The notes beneath the pieces are model-generated. The model did no database searches. It had not been told where the DNA came from and saw nothing but the letters and a program-made list of their open reading frames with translations. The position numbers were made by a program, and so were the translations under genes. A stretch of DNA of 64,000 nucleotides from an uncultured Poribacteria bacterium (GTDB lineage: Bacteria > Poribacteria > WGA-4E > WGA-3G): the NCBI GenBank assembly GCA_951813545.1, contig OX638352.1, positions 1,426,001-1,490,000 of the forward strand, in the 5' to 3' direction. Below, in pieces: positions 17,995-26,643 of the stretch. Every line of letters starts with the position of its first letter. Position 1 is the stretch's first letter.

Positions 17995-19152
17995 ATGAAA
18001 ACTTATCGCGTTGCTATATTAGGGTGTCGGAGCCGCGGCACTTCGGCAGCAAAGGCATATTACGCACATCCGCGCACTGAGATCGTGGCACTCTGTGACC
18101 TCGTCCAAGAGCGGTTAGAGACGCTCGGCGACATCGTGAACGTCTCAGCACATTTCACCGATTTAGACGAGATGATTCAACAGACGGCTCCCGATATTGT
18201 TGCGATCCCGACGGCAACAGAGGCACACTATCCGCTCTGCATGCGTGTCCTTGAACACGGTGTGAATATTGAGGTAGAAAAACCGCTCTGTATTGATCTC
18301 GTTCAAGCGGATGAGGTGCTGGCGAAAGCGAAAGAGAAAAACGCTCGCGTCGCCGTACACCATCAACGCCGCACGAGTCCATCAATGCATGCTGTCGCGA
18401 AAGCCTTAGACGCAGGAAAAATCGGCGACCTACGTTACATCTATGCCAGTGGCAAGGGCTATTATGCCGGTTACGGGTTAATGAACATCGGAACACACGT
18501 TGTCAACAACATGCTCCGTTTCGGTGGGAAGTGTCGAAGTGTTGTGGCACAGGCGACGACCGGCGGACGCAATATCATACAGGATGACGTACTCCCGTCA
18601 CCAGCCGGTATGGGGATAGTCGCAGGCGAATATGCTACAGCAACGCTCCAATTCGACAGAAACGTCACTGGCACTCTCATTCAGCACAGATTTCCAAAGG
18701 TAGATACCGATGCGTATGTCATGGAACTCTATGGCACTGAAGGCAGACTCTTCTGGTCGGAATTGAAAGGTTCCTGGTGGCTACCTACACCGCATTTCGT
18801 CCCTGATGGCACACACGACCAGTGGCAGACACTCGCGTCTATCTATCCAGAACATTTTGACCCAGACAAAGGCGCGAACGCTGACGATTATTGCTTCGTT
18901 GACGAGTATGTGAAAGCACTCGACGAAGACCGAGAACACGAATCTAACGGCGAAGAGGGTCGCCATGTCATTGAGATTCTAATGGCTATTTTTGAGTCCG
19001 CTGTCTACGGCACACGTGTAGAGTTGCCCCAGAAAAACCGAGAGCATCCGCTACTTCGGTGGCATGCGGAAGCCGGTTTAGGCGCAATTAAGGATATGCC
19101 TCGTGACTACGGCAATTGGCTGTCACTGGAAGATGAACGTCTGTATGAATAG
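17995..19152 (+). CDS. Gfo/Idh/MocA-family oxidoreductase
   Basis: 385 aa from the ATG at 17995; the frame is open further upstream but the Rossmann fold begins here (MKTYRVAILGCRSRGTSAAKAY). Other family marks are VALCDLVQERLE, IVAIPTATEAHYPLCMRVLEHGVNIEVEKPLCIDL and VAVHHQRRTSP, with MNIGTHVVNNMLRFGG in the substrate domain. NAD(P)-dependent sugar or polyol oxidoreductase of unknown substrate, cytosolic. It heads a group with a PhyH gene and an enolase-superfamily gene in the same direction. There is no obvious RBS; the run TCGTTAAAAATATGAA before the start is nearly repeated before the gene at 20221. Confidence 0.9.
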   Translation: MKTYRVAILGCRSRGTSAAKAYYAHPRTEIVALCDLVQERLETLGDIVNVSAHFTDLDEMIQQTAPDIVAIPTATEAHYPLCMRVLEHGVNIEVEKPLCIDLVQADEVLAKAKEKNARVAVHHQRRTSPSMHAVAKALDAGKIGDLRYIYASGKGYYAGYGLMNIGTHVVNNMLRFGGKCRSVVAQATTGGRNIIQDDVLPSPAGMGIVAGEYATATLQFDRNVTGTLIQHRFPKVDTDAYVMELYGTEGRLFWSELKGSWWLPTPHFVPDGTHDQWQTLASIYPEHFDPDKGANADDYCFVDEYVKALDEDREHESNGEEGRHVIEILMAIFESAVYGTRVELPQKNREHPLLRWHAEAGLGAIKDMPRDYGNWLSLEDERLYE

Positions 19153-19210
19153 TTATCAGTTAAGAGAGATATTTGATGCGTCAAACCTTCTTTAACTGAC
19201 AACTGATAAC
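19152..19210. repeat. Palindromic intergenic repeat, family A
   Basis: GTTATCAGTTAAGAGAG and CTTTAACTGACAACTGATAAC form an imperfect inverted repeat filling most of the gap before the PhyH gene. The right arm ends about 23 bases before the ATG at 19234, and an RBS-like AAGGAAG follows it. Confidence 0.6.
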
Positions 19211-19233
19211 CATTCCTAATAAGGAAGAAAACT

Positions 19234-20040
19234 ATGCCGAATCCTACGACGAATGCTGACAACCTACCACCGATCCCACTCACGGAAGAACAACGCTATC
19301 TTTTTGACACTCGCGGGTGGCTCCTGTTTCCAGGCATCCTCGGCGAAACAGAAGTCAAAGAGATGCGCGAGTACTGCTATCAACTCAAGCAGGATCCCGA
19401 ATCACTCCCTGAACACCACCGCTCTCCCATCGGAGGTCCCCTTGAGAGTCTAACCGACCATCCAGTTGTGCTCGGATTCATGGATGAATTCTTGACTTCG
19501 GGTTATGCCAACGAAAATTGCTACGGCTTCCGGTTGGAAGGCACGTTCCTAACCATTCGAGCAAACGGACACGACAACTTCCAACCGCATGGTGGACGAG
19601 GGATGCTCAACTTCCCCGGCAACTCACATACGTATCATCTGCACCATGATAAGGCACACAGTGGGTTGACGCGTGTCGTCTGGGAACTCAATCCGGTCAA
19701 GGAAGGCGGCGGTGGAACGATGTTCCTTACCGGTAGCCATAAGGGGGCATTTCCTGCTCCGAAGTCAACAGCGGATCGCAATTCACCACTATGGAAGGAT
19801 TACACCTGTCCCGCTGGCTCCATGCTGATTTTTACAGAAGCGATCACACATACCGGAGCGAGGTGGACAGATGAAGAGGTTGATCGGGTTGCAATTTTCC
19901 ACTGCTACAACACCGTGGGAAACAAGTGGCATAAGTGGAAACCGCATCCGAAGCATGTTGAAGAGATGCCGTTCAAACGTCAAACGCTCTTCCGTCCCGT
20001 CCACTGTCAGGACAATACACCAACGTTAGATGCGGTGTAG
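19234..20040 (+). CDS. Phytanoyl-CoA dioxygenase (PhyH) family protein
   Basis: 268 aa. Fe(II)/2-oxoglutarate-dependent hydroxylase fold. The first iron ligands are probably H and D in YHLHHDKAHSG and the distal His lies in ITHTGARW; GGGGTMFLTGSHKGAFP and CPAGSMLIFTEA are family blocks around the jellyroll. No signal peptide, so it is expected to be cytosolic. RBS AAGGAAG precedes the ATG. The substrate is unknown; bacterial members hydroxylate varied small molecules. It lies between an oxidoreductase and a dehydratase, which suggests work on the same catabolic substrate. One of four PhyH genes here and the most divergent of them. Confidence 0.87.
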   Translation: MPNPTTNADNLPPIPLTEEQRYLFDTRGWLLFPGILGETEVKEMREYCYQLKQDPESLPEHHRSPIGGPLESLTDHPVVLGFMDEFLTSGYANENCYGFRLEGTFLTIRANGHDNFQPHGGRGMLNFPGNSHTYHLHHDKAHSGLTRVVWELNPVKEGGGGTMFLTGSHKGAFPAPKSTADRNSPLWKDYTCPAGSMLIFTEAITHTGARWTDEEVDRVAIFHCYNTVGNKWHKWKPHPKHVEEMPFKRQTLFRPVHCQDNTPTLDAV

Positions 20041-20220
20041 GAACCTGTTGAGCTCCACTTCGTTCAGCCTAACTATAATTTTCTGCACTCTTAAACAATT
20101 TAATCATAACCAATGTTGTTGAAACTTGGCGAAAACCCATTTTTGACAACGAAGCTTTTAACCGCAAGTTTTGGCTTGCAAGCTTCACCAAAAGGGAGCG
20201 AAAACCTAATCGTTAAAAAG

Positions 20221-21354
20221 ATGAAGATTACGAATGTGAAATCTTTTGCTTCAGCGGACGGCTATTTTTTTGTGAAAGTCGAAACCGATGCCGGTATTTA
20301 CGGTGTCGGTGAAGGCGGACTCCGTCGCCGTGCGCTCGCCTTAGCCGAAGTCGTCCGTTCATTTGAACCATTTCTCATCGGTGAAGATCCGTTCCGAATC
20401 GAACACTTATGGCAAGTGATGTTTCGTGGCGGCTTTTTCCCCGGAGGGGTCGTTCAATCCGCAGCAGTGAGTGCCGTAGACATCGCACTCTGGGACATTA
20501 AAGGAAAAGCCCTGAATGTCCCTGTTTATGAACTTTTAGGCGGACGTACCAGAGACAAAGTCGTTTGTTATCCGCATAACGGCGGCGGCACAATTGATGC
20601 GATCGTTGAAAGCTGCCGACAAACCTACGAAGCCGGTTGGAAGTTCGTCCGATGGAGCGTAGTTGACAACTCCGGCACGGGAACATTTGAACCCAGACGC
20701 GCGGTCCAAAACTGCCTTAAGCAGGTGGAAGCCGTCCGTCATGCATTAGGCGATGATCTTGAAATACTGATTGACGTGCATACTCGTCTCGATCCAGCGG
20801 ACAGCCTCGACTTCTGCAACAAGGTCGCACAGTACAATCCATTTTTCATTGAGGACCCACTTCGGGCAGAAAACCCTGCCAGTCTCAGACGGCTTCGGCA
20901 GCAGACCTCGGTGCCGATTGCAGTCGGTGAGCAATTCGACAGCAAGTGGACATTCCGAGAAGTCATTGAAGAAGATCTCATGGATTACTGCCGCGTCGAC
21001 CTCTGTATCGCGGGCGGGTTAACGGAGGCACGTAAAATCGCCGGATGGTGCGAAACGCATTACATCTACTTAGCACCACACAATCCGTTAGGACCTGTAT
21101 CCGCTGCGGCGTGTTTGCATCTCTCTTTATCATCGGCACTCCTCGGTGTGCAGGAACTTCCGCGTGCCCCGATGTCCTCACTGACTGATGTTTTCCCGGT
21201 GCAGATGCCGTTTGAATCAGGGTATCTCTTACCGCCTGAAGGTCCGGGGCTTGGCATCGAATTCAACGAGGACGCGCTTGCCGATGTCTCAAATCAAGAA
21301 TACGGACCACCGCACGGCTACCAACGCGATGACGGTGCCTATACGAATTGGTAA
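20221..21354 (+). CDS. Mandelate racemase/enolase-superfamily protein (sugar-acid dehydratase-like)
   Basis: 377 aa from the ATG at 20221, where the N-terminal capping domain begins (MKITNVKSFASADGYFFVKVETDAGIYGVGE). The TIM barrel shows AVDIALWDIKGKALNVPVYELLGG, metal-ligand strands ILIDVHTR, FIEDPLRAE and AVGEQFDS, and a catalytic His in LAPHNPLGPVS. The pattern resembles D-mannonate or D-galactonate dehydratases, which remove water from sugar acids to give 2-keto-3-deoxy acids. Cytosolic. Hairpin-forming sequence (GAAGCTT...AAGCTTC, and GCAAG...CTTGC inside it) lies in the leader at 20150-20200. The exact substrate is not assignable by eye. Confidence 0.87.
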   Translation: MKITNVKSFASADGYFFVKVETDAGIYGVGEGGLRRRALALAEVVRSFEPFLIGEDPFRIEHLWQVMFRGGFFPGGVVQSAAVSAVDIALWDIKGKALNVPVYELLGGRTRDKVVCYPHNGGGTIDAIVESCRQTYEAGWKFVRWSVVDNSGTGTFEPRRAVQNCLKQVEAVRHALGDDLEILIDVHTRLDPADSLDFCNKVAQYNPFFIEDPLRAENPASLRRLRQQTSVPIAVGEQFDSKWTFREVIEEDLMDYCRVDLCIAGGLTEARKIAGWCETHYIYLAPHNPLGPVSAAACLHLSLSSALLGVQELPRAPMSSLTDVFPVQMPFESGYLLPPEGPGLGIEFNEDALADVSNQEYGPPHGYQRDDGAYTNW

Positions 21355-21358
21355 TTTT

Positions 21359-21479
21359 AAGAACTTACGCACCTTCTCTTAAAGTCCCCTGATAAAGGGG
21401 ATTTAGAAGGTTAAATCACTGAAACAACGACTTTTTTGGGGAAATATATTGCTTTTTCATGCAATTTACGTAAGTCCTA
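21359..21479. mobile_element. Degenerate short relative of the TAGGACTTACGCA MITE
   Basis: Ends AAGAACTTACGCA and the complement of TAGGACTTACGTA match each other at 10 of 13 positions and match the ends of the element at 16135. The body is about 120 bp and unlike the longer element. TTTT flanks both sides, too simple to count as a target duplication. Confidence 0.45.
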
Positions 21480-21517
21480 TTTTAAAGGTCCAGAAACGCA
21501 CAAATCCCCAGAAGAAT

Positions 21518-21583
21518 TACGAATTAACCAGAAACCTGCTCGTAGTGTAATGGAGAGCAGTACAGGAGGCCATAGTTAAAAAA
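21518..21583 (+). promoter_or_regulatory. Structured 5' leader (hairpin plus GGAGG), copy 1
   Basis: Stem CTGCTC (21536-21541) pairs with GAGCAG (21555-21560) across a 13-nt loop, then 3 bases, then AGGAGG (21564-21569), then 14 bases ending TTAAAAAA before the ATG at 21584. Copy 2 at 30170-30235 keeps the loop length, all spacings and the flanking words, while two stem pairs change together. ATTAACC(A/G) precedes both copies. Confidence 0.6.
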
Positions 21584-22774
21584 ATGACAACCGCTGAAAT
21601 TAAAGCGATAGCGACTGAATATATTATTAATACTTATGGGGATAGAAGTCTCGCATTTGTCAAGGGCGAGGGCCCCTATCTGTGGGATGCCGACGGTAAA
21701 AAATACCTCGACTTTCTCGGTGGACTTGCTGTCAACGGTTTAGGGCATTGCCATCCGAAGGTCGTCGCTGCTATTCGCGAGCAGGCAGGGAACCTCTTGC
21801 ACACGTCCAATCTCTACTACATTCAGCCGCAAGCAGAACTCGCGAAACTGCTCATCGACAACTCTGACATGGATCAGTGCTTCTTCTGTAATAGTGGTGC
21901 TGAAGCGAACGAAGCAGCAATCAAACTGGCGCGAAAATATGCCAAAGATAGTGGCAGGACAGATGCCTACGAAATCATCACGATGGACAATTCCTTCCAC
22001 GGACGGACAATGGCAACGATTACCGCCACCGCACAGACGAAATATCACGTCGGATTTGAGCCGATGCTTGAGGGCTTTAAGTATGTACCGTTCGATGATC
22101 TGGAAGCAACCGAAGCCGCTGTCAGTTCAAAGACCTGTGCTATTTTAGTCGAACCGATTCAGTCCGAGGGTGGTGTTAATATGCCGAGCGACGGGTATCT
22201 CCAAGGGTTACGAGAACTCTGCGATGAACACAACCTACTGCTTATGTTTGACGAAGTGCAGACAGCAATGGGAAGATTGGGCACCTTTTTCGGATACCAA
22301 AGCTACGGCGTTGTGCCAGATGTAATCACAATGGCGAAAGCACTCGGTAGCGGCGTGCCGATCGGAGCAATGTTGGCAAAACGAGAGATAGCGGAGAGTT
22401 TCGTCCCCGGCACCCATGCAGCGACATTCGGTGGAAACCCCTTAGTCACAGCGGCGGCATCTGCAACCGTCAGCACTATCTTGGAAGAAAATCTCGCCGT
22501 GAACGCTGTTAAAATGGGGAATTACCTTGCTGGCGGACTGATGGAACTGAAAGGCAAGTATCCTGTTAAAGAGGTGCGTGGAAAAGGCTTGCTCCGCGGT
22601 TTGGTCATGGAAGTTGATGCGAAACCGCTCGCTGCCAAGTGCATTGAGAACGGATTGGTCACCATCTGCACCAACGATTATGTGCTCCGGTTCTTACCAC
22701 CGCTCAATATCAACGCAGGTCATGTTGAGGAAGCCGTTAACATCGTTGAAAAATCGATGTCAGAGGTCCTTTAA
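21584..22774 (+). CDS. argD: Class III aminotransferase, acetylornithine aminotransferase-like
   Basis: 396 aa, full length for the ArgD family. Fold-type I PLP enzyme with YLDFLGGLAVNGLGHCHP, CNSGAEANEAAIKLARK, MDNSFHGRTMATI, EPIQSEGG, MFDEVQTAMGR and the PLP-lysine region ITMAKALGSGVPIGAM. The likely reaction is transamination of N-acetylornithine with 2-oxoglutarate in arginine synthesis; related enzymes use ornithine, succinyl-ornithine or lysine-pathway substrates, so the gene name is a best guess. Translation starts 14 bases after an AGGAGG that sits just below a leader hairpin. The next gene starts 2 bases after the stop. Confidence 0.85.
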   Translation: MTTAEIKAIATEYIINTYGDRSLAFVKGEGPYLWDADGKKYLDFLGGLAVNGLGHCHPKVVAAIREQAGNLLHTSNLYYIQPQAELAKLLIDNSDMDQCFFCNSGAEANEAAIKLARKYAKDSGRTDAYEIITMDNSFHGRTMATITATAQTKYHVGFEPMLEGFKYVPFDDLEATEAAVSSKTCAILVEPIQSEGGVNMPSDGYLQGLRELCDEHNLLLMFDEVQTAMGRLGTFFGYQSYGVVPDVITMAKALGSGVPIGAMLAKREIAESFVPGTHAATFGGNPLVTAAASATVSTILEENLAVNAVKMGNYLAGGLMELKGKYPVKEVRGKGLLRGLVMEVDAKPLAAKCIENGLVTICTNDYVLRFLPPLNINAGHVEEAVNIVEKSMSEVL

Positions 22775-22776
22775 GT

Positions 22777-23703
22777 GTGGCTTACTCACAACGTCACCTC
22801 CGATTGAGGAGCCTCAGTTATATTCAGAAGCCAAATTTCGCTGCGTGGGCAAATATCCACGTGTTTTGTCTCCTTTTTGCAGTCATCGCGGGGTGTATCG
22901 GTAGCACGACTCCCACGGTTCAATTGGACTCCGCGACCCGGGCGGAAGTAGATGGCATTCTCAACAGACTGCAAGTGAGATATGAGTTAACCGGCTCTTT
23001 AAAGATTACGCGGATGATGGTAACGATCGAGGAGGGCGACCGGAATGAGGAACTCCGGGAATTGCTGTGGTATAAAAAGTCGGAGAACGGCGGAGAATTG
23101 CTGCATATCCAAGCACTCGGACCGATGAATGAGACACGCGGTATCGCAATCGCCAATCAAGATAAAAACCAATTCGTCCTTGTGCTTGTGAATGAGCAGA
23201 AAGCGTACCCTGGTCCATTGTCCGACGGCGTTTTGCAGGAGATTTTCGGCTTAGACCTACGCGTGTCAGATGTCTTGAGTGCCATTTTTGCCAATCCGTT
23301 TCTTGACGGACGCACTGACGAATTAAAACCCATTGAAAGTTTCCACCCATCAACGGCTGGGACCCCCACCACATTTGTCATGACCCGTCCAGGGGTCCAA
23401 AAGGGGCATGTCGAAAAGATCACGATCCTTATCCAAGAAGACGAACCGCGAGTGATGGAGTGGCTCATCTATGACGAAAATGGCACGCTTCAGCAGCGCG
23501 CTGCTTTTTCCGATTACCGTAAGGTGAGTGGTATCCTCCGTGCCCACAAGGTCGAAATCGAACGTCCACTTGAACAGACGCGGGTCAATGTGAAAATTGC
23601 CAACGTTGAACTGAATGTCGAAATTAAAGATAGCAAGTTTGACCCTGAACGGTTTCTAACGGAGGATATCGAAATTATTCCCTTGTCGGAATTAGGGGAA
23701 TAG
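22777..23703 (+). CDS. LolA/LolB-like outer-membrane lipoprotein
   Basis: 308 aa, GTG start 2 bases after the argD-like stop. A long N-region precedes the hydrophobic stretch NIHVFCLLFAVIAGC, whose VIAGC is a lipobox, so the mature protein starts at Cys about 40. The mature part is beta-rich (VRYELTGSLKITRMMVTIEE, REWL-like strands, VNVKIANVELNVEIKD) and ends DPERFLTEDIEIIPL, a layout like the LolA/LolB half-barrel or DUF4292 lipoproteins. The assignment is by pattern and by position: it stands directly before ispE, as lolB does in gammaproteobacteria. It may carry or receive lipoproteins at the outer membrane. Confidence 0.65.
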   Translation: MAYSQRHLRLRSLSYIQKPNFAAWANIHVFCLLFAVIAGCIGSTTPTVQLDSATRAEVDGILNRLQVRYELTGSLKITRMMVTIEEGDRNEELRELLWYKKSENGGELLHIQALGPMNETRGIAIANQDKNQFVLVLVNEQKAYPGPLSDGVLQEIFGLDLRVSDVLSAIFANPFLDGRTDELKPIESFHPSTAGTPTTFVMTRPGVQKGHVEKITILIQEDEPRVMEWLIYDENGTLQQRAAFSDYRKVSGILRAHKVEIERPLEQTRVNVKIANVELNVEIKDSKFDPERFLTEDIEIIPLSELGE

Positions 23704-23715
23704 TGGATAAAAACC

Positions 23716-24597
23716 GTGCAAAAGATACGGGTTCGCGCCCACGCGAAAATTAACCTCTATCTGGATGTCGTAGGCAAACGCGAGGATGGCTATCACGACC
23801 TCGAAACGATCTTCCACTCAATCGGGTTGTACGATGATGTCATCATCAGTAAACAGGAAGCAAATGACATAACGGTTCACTGTGAACATCCAAGAGTTCC
23901 CTGCGATTCTCGGAACCTTGCATATCAAGCGGCGGAGTTTCTCAGTGATGCGGCAGGTGGTCTCGGCGGGGTTAGGATTGACATCTATAAAAGAATTCCG
24001 GTCGCAGCGGGGCTGGCAGGTGGAAGTGCAAACGCTGCCGCCGTTCTTCATGGCATGAACGAACTTTTTGGGCTGGGTTTCACTCAGGAAACCCTGATGC
24101 GCTTTGGAGTGCAGTTGGGGGCGGATGTCCCATTTTGCCTGCACGGCGGTGCAGCATTAGGACTTGGCATCGGGGACAGGTTAACCCGTCTTCCCACTCT
24201 CTTCGATGTACCACTCCTCCTTCTAAATCCAGGCACCGAAATTTCGACAGCGGCTATTTTTAAGAAATTGAACTTTTCCTTGACAACACACGAAAAGGAA
24301 GGTATAATTATAAAGACCTACATAAAAAAGGGTGATGTCGTTGGCATCGGGAAAAACCTTTACAACCTGCTTGAAGTGCCGGTTTTTTCCCAATATCCTG
24401 AAATCGCCGCGCTAAAAACCGAGTTATCTACGCAGGCTGGGTGTTATGGCACGCTGATGTCCGGCAGTGGTGCTACGGTATTCGCGGTGATGCGCAATAG
24501 TGACACAGCATGTAAGAGCGAATCATACTTCAAAAGCAAGGTCAGTTTTTGCGCAACGACGGTAACCAGTCCTGTCGGTGTATATATTGATAATTGA
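23716..24597 (+). CDS. ispE: 4-diphosphocytidyl-2-C-methyl-D-erythritol kinase
   Basis: 293 aa, GTG start. GHMP kinase of the MEP isoprenoid pathway; it phosphorylates CDP-ME at the 2-OH using ATP. Diagnostic blocks are RAHAKINLYLDVVGKREDGYHDLETIFHSI (catalytic Lys in AKINL), the ATP loop PVAAGLAGGSANAAA, GADVPFCLHGGAALGLGIGD with the catalytic Asp, and LMSGSGATVFAV near the end. Cytosolic. Preceded 12 bases upstream by the LolB-like gene; its TGA stop is immediately followed by a tRNA gene with no spacer. Confidence 0.95.
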   Translation: MQKIRVRAHAKINLYLDVVGKREDGYHDLETIFHSIGLYDDVIISKQEANDITVHCEHPRVPCDSRNLAYQAAEFLSDAAGGLGGVRIDIYKRIPVAAGLAGGSANAAAVLHGMNELFGLGFTQETLMRFGVQLGADVPFCLHGGAALGLGIGDRLTRLPTLFDVPLLLLNPGTEISTAAIFKKLNFSLTTHEKEGIIIKTYIKKGDVVGIGKNLYNLLEVPVFSQYPEIAALKTELSTQAGCYGTLMSGSGATVFAVMRNSDTACKSESYFKSKVSFCATTVTSPVGVYIDN

Positions 24598-24669
24598 AGG
24601 GCGGTGGCCAAGCGGTAAGGCACAGGTCTTTGGAATCTGTATGCGTAGGTTCGAATCCTACCCGCCCTG
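24598..24669 (+). tRNA. tRNA-Gln (anticodon TTG)
   Basis: Full cloverleaf: acceptor stem AGGGCGG / CCGCCCT (24598-24604 with 24662-24668), D-arm with GCC/GGC, anticodon arm CAGGT-CTTTGGA-ATCTG giving anticodon TTG, and T-arm GTAGG-TTCGAAT-CCTAC. The discriminator base is G and CCA is not encoded. The first base follows the ispE stop codon directly, so the tRNA is probably cut out of an ispE-rplY transcript. Confidence 0.97.
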
Positions 24670-24724
24670 TTTCCTTTCTCATAAAGTTTTGAATCTATAG
24701 AAGAAAAAAGGTTAGAATTTTAAA

Positions 24725-25411
24725 ATGCTACAAGCAAAATTAGAAGCTCAGCAACGCAACACTTTCGGGAAGCAGAGTGCGCGTGAACTCCGGAAAGAAG
24801 GTGGGGTACCCGCCGTGTTATATGGTCGTGCACAAGGCACTTTAGCAATCCAACTCAACGCGCGAATCTTCAAACAATTCCTACGAACCTACGGTGAAAA
24901 CGTTATCATTAATATGGAAGTCGGTAACGGTGACACCGAAACCGTCATTATCAAAGAAATTCAACGCCATCCAGTGGAGAAGCACACGCTCATTCACGCA
25001 GATTTTATCAGAATTTCTTTAGAGGAACCTGTAACATCAGCCGTGCCGGTGGTTCTGGAAGGTAGCCCAGTGGGCGTTCAGGAGGGTGGCGTTCTTGACT
25101 TCCCGCTCCGCCAGGTAATGCTTCACTGCTTACCGATGCGAATGCCGACTGACATCCCCGTTGACGTGAGTCACTTGGACATCGGTGACGCTGTCCACGT
25201 GAGTGATTTAAGCCTGGACGATGACGTTGAGATATTAGAGGATTTAGAACGGACTATTGCGATGGTCAGCCAACCGCGCGTCCAACTTGAAGAAGAAACA
25301 ACAGAGGCTGAAGATGGCGAAGGAGAAATCGAAGCAGACGCTGAAGAGCAACCTACGGAACCAGAAATTATTTCCCGTAGACGCGGCGATGATGACGATG
25401 ACGACGAATAG
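24725..25411 (+). CDS. rplY: 50S ribosomal protein bL25, long CTC/TL5 form
   Basis: 228 aa. The N-terminal 5S-rRNA-binding domain shows KLEAQQRNTFGKQSARELRKEGGVPAVLYG, EVIIKEIQRHPVEKHTLIHADFIRI-like strands, and the second beta domain typical of the long form follows (VPVVLEGSPVGVQEGGVLDF, DIPVDVSHLDIGDAVHVSDL). The C-terminus is very acidic and ends in a run of Asp. Binds 5S rRNA in the large subunit. Lies 55 bases after tRNA-Gln. The last codons overlap the start of the amidase gene, and a terminator-like hairpin begins 26 bases after the stop. Confidence 0.95.
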   Translation: MLQAKLEAQQRNTFGKQSARELRKEGGVPAVLYGRAQGTLAIQLNARIFKQFLRTYGENVIINMEVGNGDTETVIIKEIQRHPVEKHTLIHADFIRISLEEPVTSAVPVVLEGSPVGVQEGGVLDFPLRQVMLHCLPMRMPTDIPVDVSHLDIGDAVHVSDLSLDDDVEILEDLERTIAMVSQPRVQLEEETTEAEDGEGEIEADAEEQPTEPEIISRRRGDDDDDDE

Positions 25412-26594
25412 CGTTGTCTATAGGAAAAAGCCACAGAAAGCGCGCACCAACAGGTACTCTGTACGTGTTACGGTTAGCGCGCTTTTTTTAGGCATTCTCG
25501 CGTGGAGTGTCGCACTCAACGGTATCGCGCAAGAAATCTCCGTCCACTTCATCGACGTTGACGGAAAAACCATTGCGGAGGTACCGGCACAGCGGCAAGA
25601 GGAACAAGTTTACCTTCCCGTTGATGCGGTGAAACAGGTTTTCGATCCTGACATGACGGATCAATACAACTATCCCCGAAAACGACTCACTTTAAAAACA
25701 AAAGGTAAGCAAATCCGCTTACAAATCAATAACCTGGTCGTAAGCATCGATCCTGGAGGACAGACACACACCCTCCCGACACCGCCGATAATTATCGCGC
25801 AGGAGCCGATGTTACCCATCACCTTTTTCACACAAGTCTTACCAGATTTTGATAACCTTGAAGCTATCTACAACCCCAGTTTACAAAAGGTGCAGCTTAG
25901 ACCTAAGAATACATGGACACCTATGGTGACAGGCAATTCTGTGGATTGGGCAATCATCATTGACCCAGGGCACGGTGGCGCGGACGATCGCGGATGCGAA
26001 AGTAATACGGGGCTTCTTGAGAAAGACATCGTACTCACACTCGCAAAACAACTCCAACAGATTAGCAAACAGCAGGGCATGCAGATCTACCTCACACGCC
26101 AGACAGATGCGAAAAAGACGCACCTTGAGCGCATTCAGGTTGCGAAGCGAAACCAAGCACAACTCTTCCTCAGTTTACACTGTAACGCCTCCTTTTCACC
26201 ACATGAAAAAGGCATTAAGATTTACCTCAATAATCCGAAAGGTGAACTTCGATTCCCAAGTAATGTCCAGTCGGGACCGGCAGGGCAACGGCTAAAAATC
26301 CTTGCCCAAGCTAATTTTTTAAAACAGAGTCGAGACTTCGCACACACGATGGAAACGGAATTGAATTTCCTCACAGAAATACCCGTTAAGATTATTGAAT
26401 TACCACTCGTAGCATTATCCGATGCCTATATGCCAGCTGTCGTTTTAGAACTCGGTTACCTCTCTAACGTAGAGGATTTAGAGAAGCTCTCTAACGCTGA
26501 GTATATCACAAGCGTTGCCCAAGCAATCGCCCGCGCTTTCCAGCGATACATTTCTTCTATTAACCCGTCTGTCCCCCAAACAGTAGAACAGTAA
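25389..26594 (+). CDS. N-acetylmuramoyl-L-alanine amidase (Amidase_3)
   Basis: 401 aa if started at the ATG cluster 25389-25400, inside the end of rplY; the exact ATG is uncertain. A positively charged stretch precedes a signal peptide (VTVSALFLGILAWSVALNGIAQ). Residues about 50-170 form a copper-amine-oxidase-N or AMIN-like beta domain, and the catalytic Zn domain starts at IIIDPGHGGADDRG (first His), followed by LEKDIVL (Glu ligand region), LFLSLHCNAS (second His) and VVLELGYLSN (catalytic Glu). It cleaves the bond between MurNAc and the stem peptide in the periplasm, for example at division. A terminator-like hairpin overlaps its signal-peptide codons. Confidence 0.9.
   Translation: MMTMTTNSVVYRKKPQKARTNRYSVRVTVSALFLGILAWSVALNGIAQEISVHFIDVDGKTIAEVPAQRQEEQVYLPVDAVKQVFDPDMTDQYNYPRKRLTLKTKGKQIRLQINNLVVSIDPGGQTHTLPTPPIIIAQEPMLPITFFTQVLPDFDNLEAIYNPSLQKVQLRPKNTWTPMVTGNSVDWAIIIDPGHGGADDRGCESNTGLLEKDIVLTLAKQLQQISKQQGMQIYLTRQTDAKKTHLERIQVAKRNQAQLFLSLHCNASFSPHEKGIKIYLNNPKGELRFPSNVQSGPAGQRLKILAQANFLKQSRDFAHTMETELNFLTEIPVKIIELPLVALSDAYMPAVVLELGYLSNVEDLEKLSNAEYITSVAQAIARAFQRYISSINPSVPQTVEQ
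25437..25489 (+). terminator. Intrinsic terminator-like hairpin inside the amidase signal-peptide codons
   Basis: AAAGCGCGC (25437-25445) pairs perfectly with GCGCGCTTT (25477-25485), extended inward by ACC/GGT, and the stem runs into seven T residues (25483-25489). It stands 26 bases after the rplY stop and reads in the direction of transcription. As it also encodes part of the amidase signal peptide, it could limit transcription into amidase while translation through it would melt the stem. Confidence 0.65.
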
Positions 26595-26643
26595 GACCTC
26601 AACGAGTTTAGGACAAGCCTATAACCACATACGAGGCAAATAC

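Noticed and set aside
22777..23703. Antisense frames over the LolB-like gene (for example 23006-23468)
   Set aside because: No recognisable motif, several overlapping alternatives and a good lipoprotein gene on the other strand.
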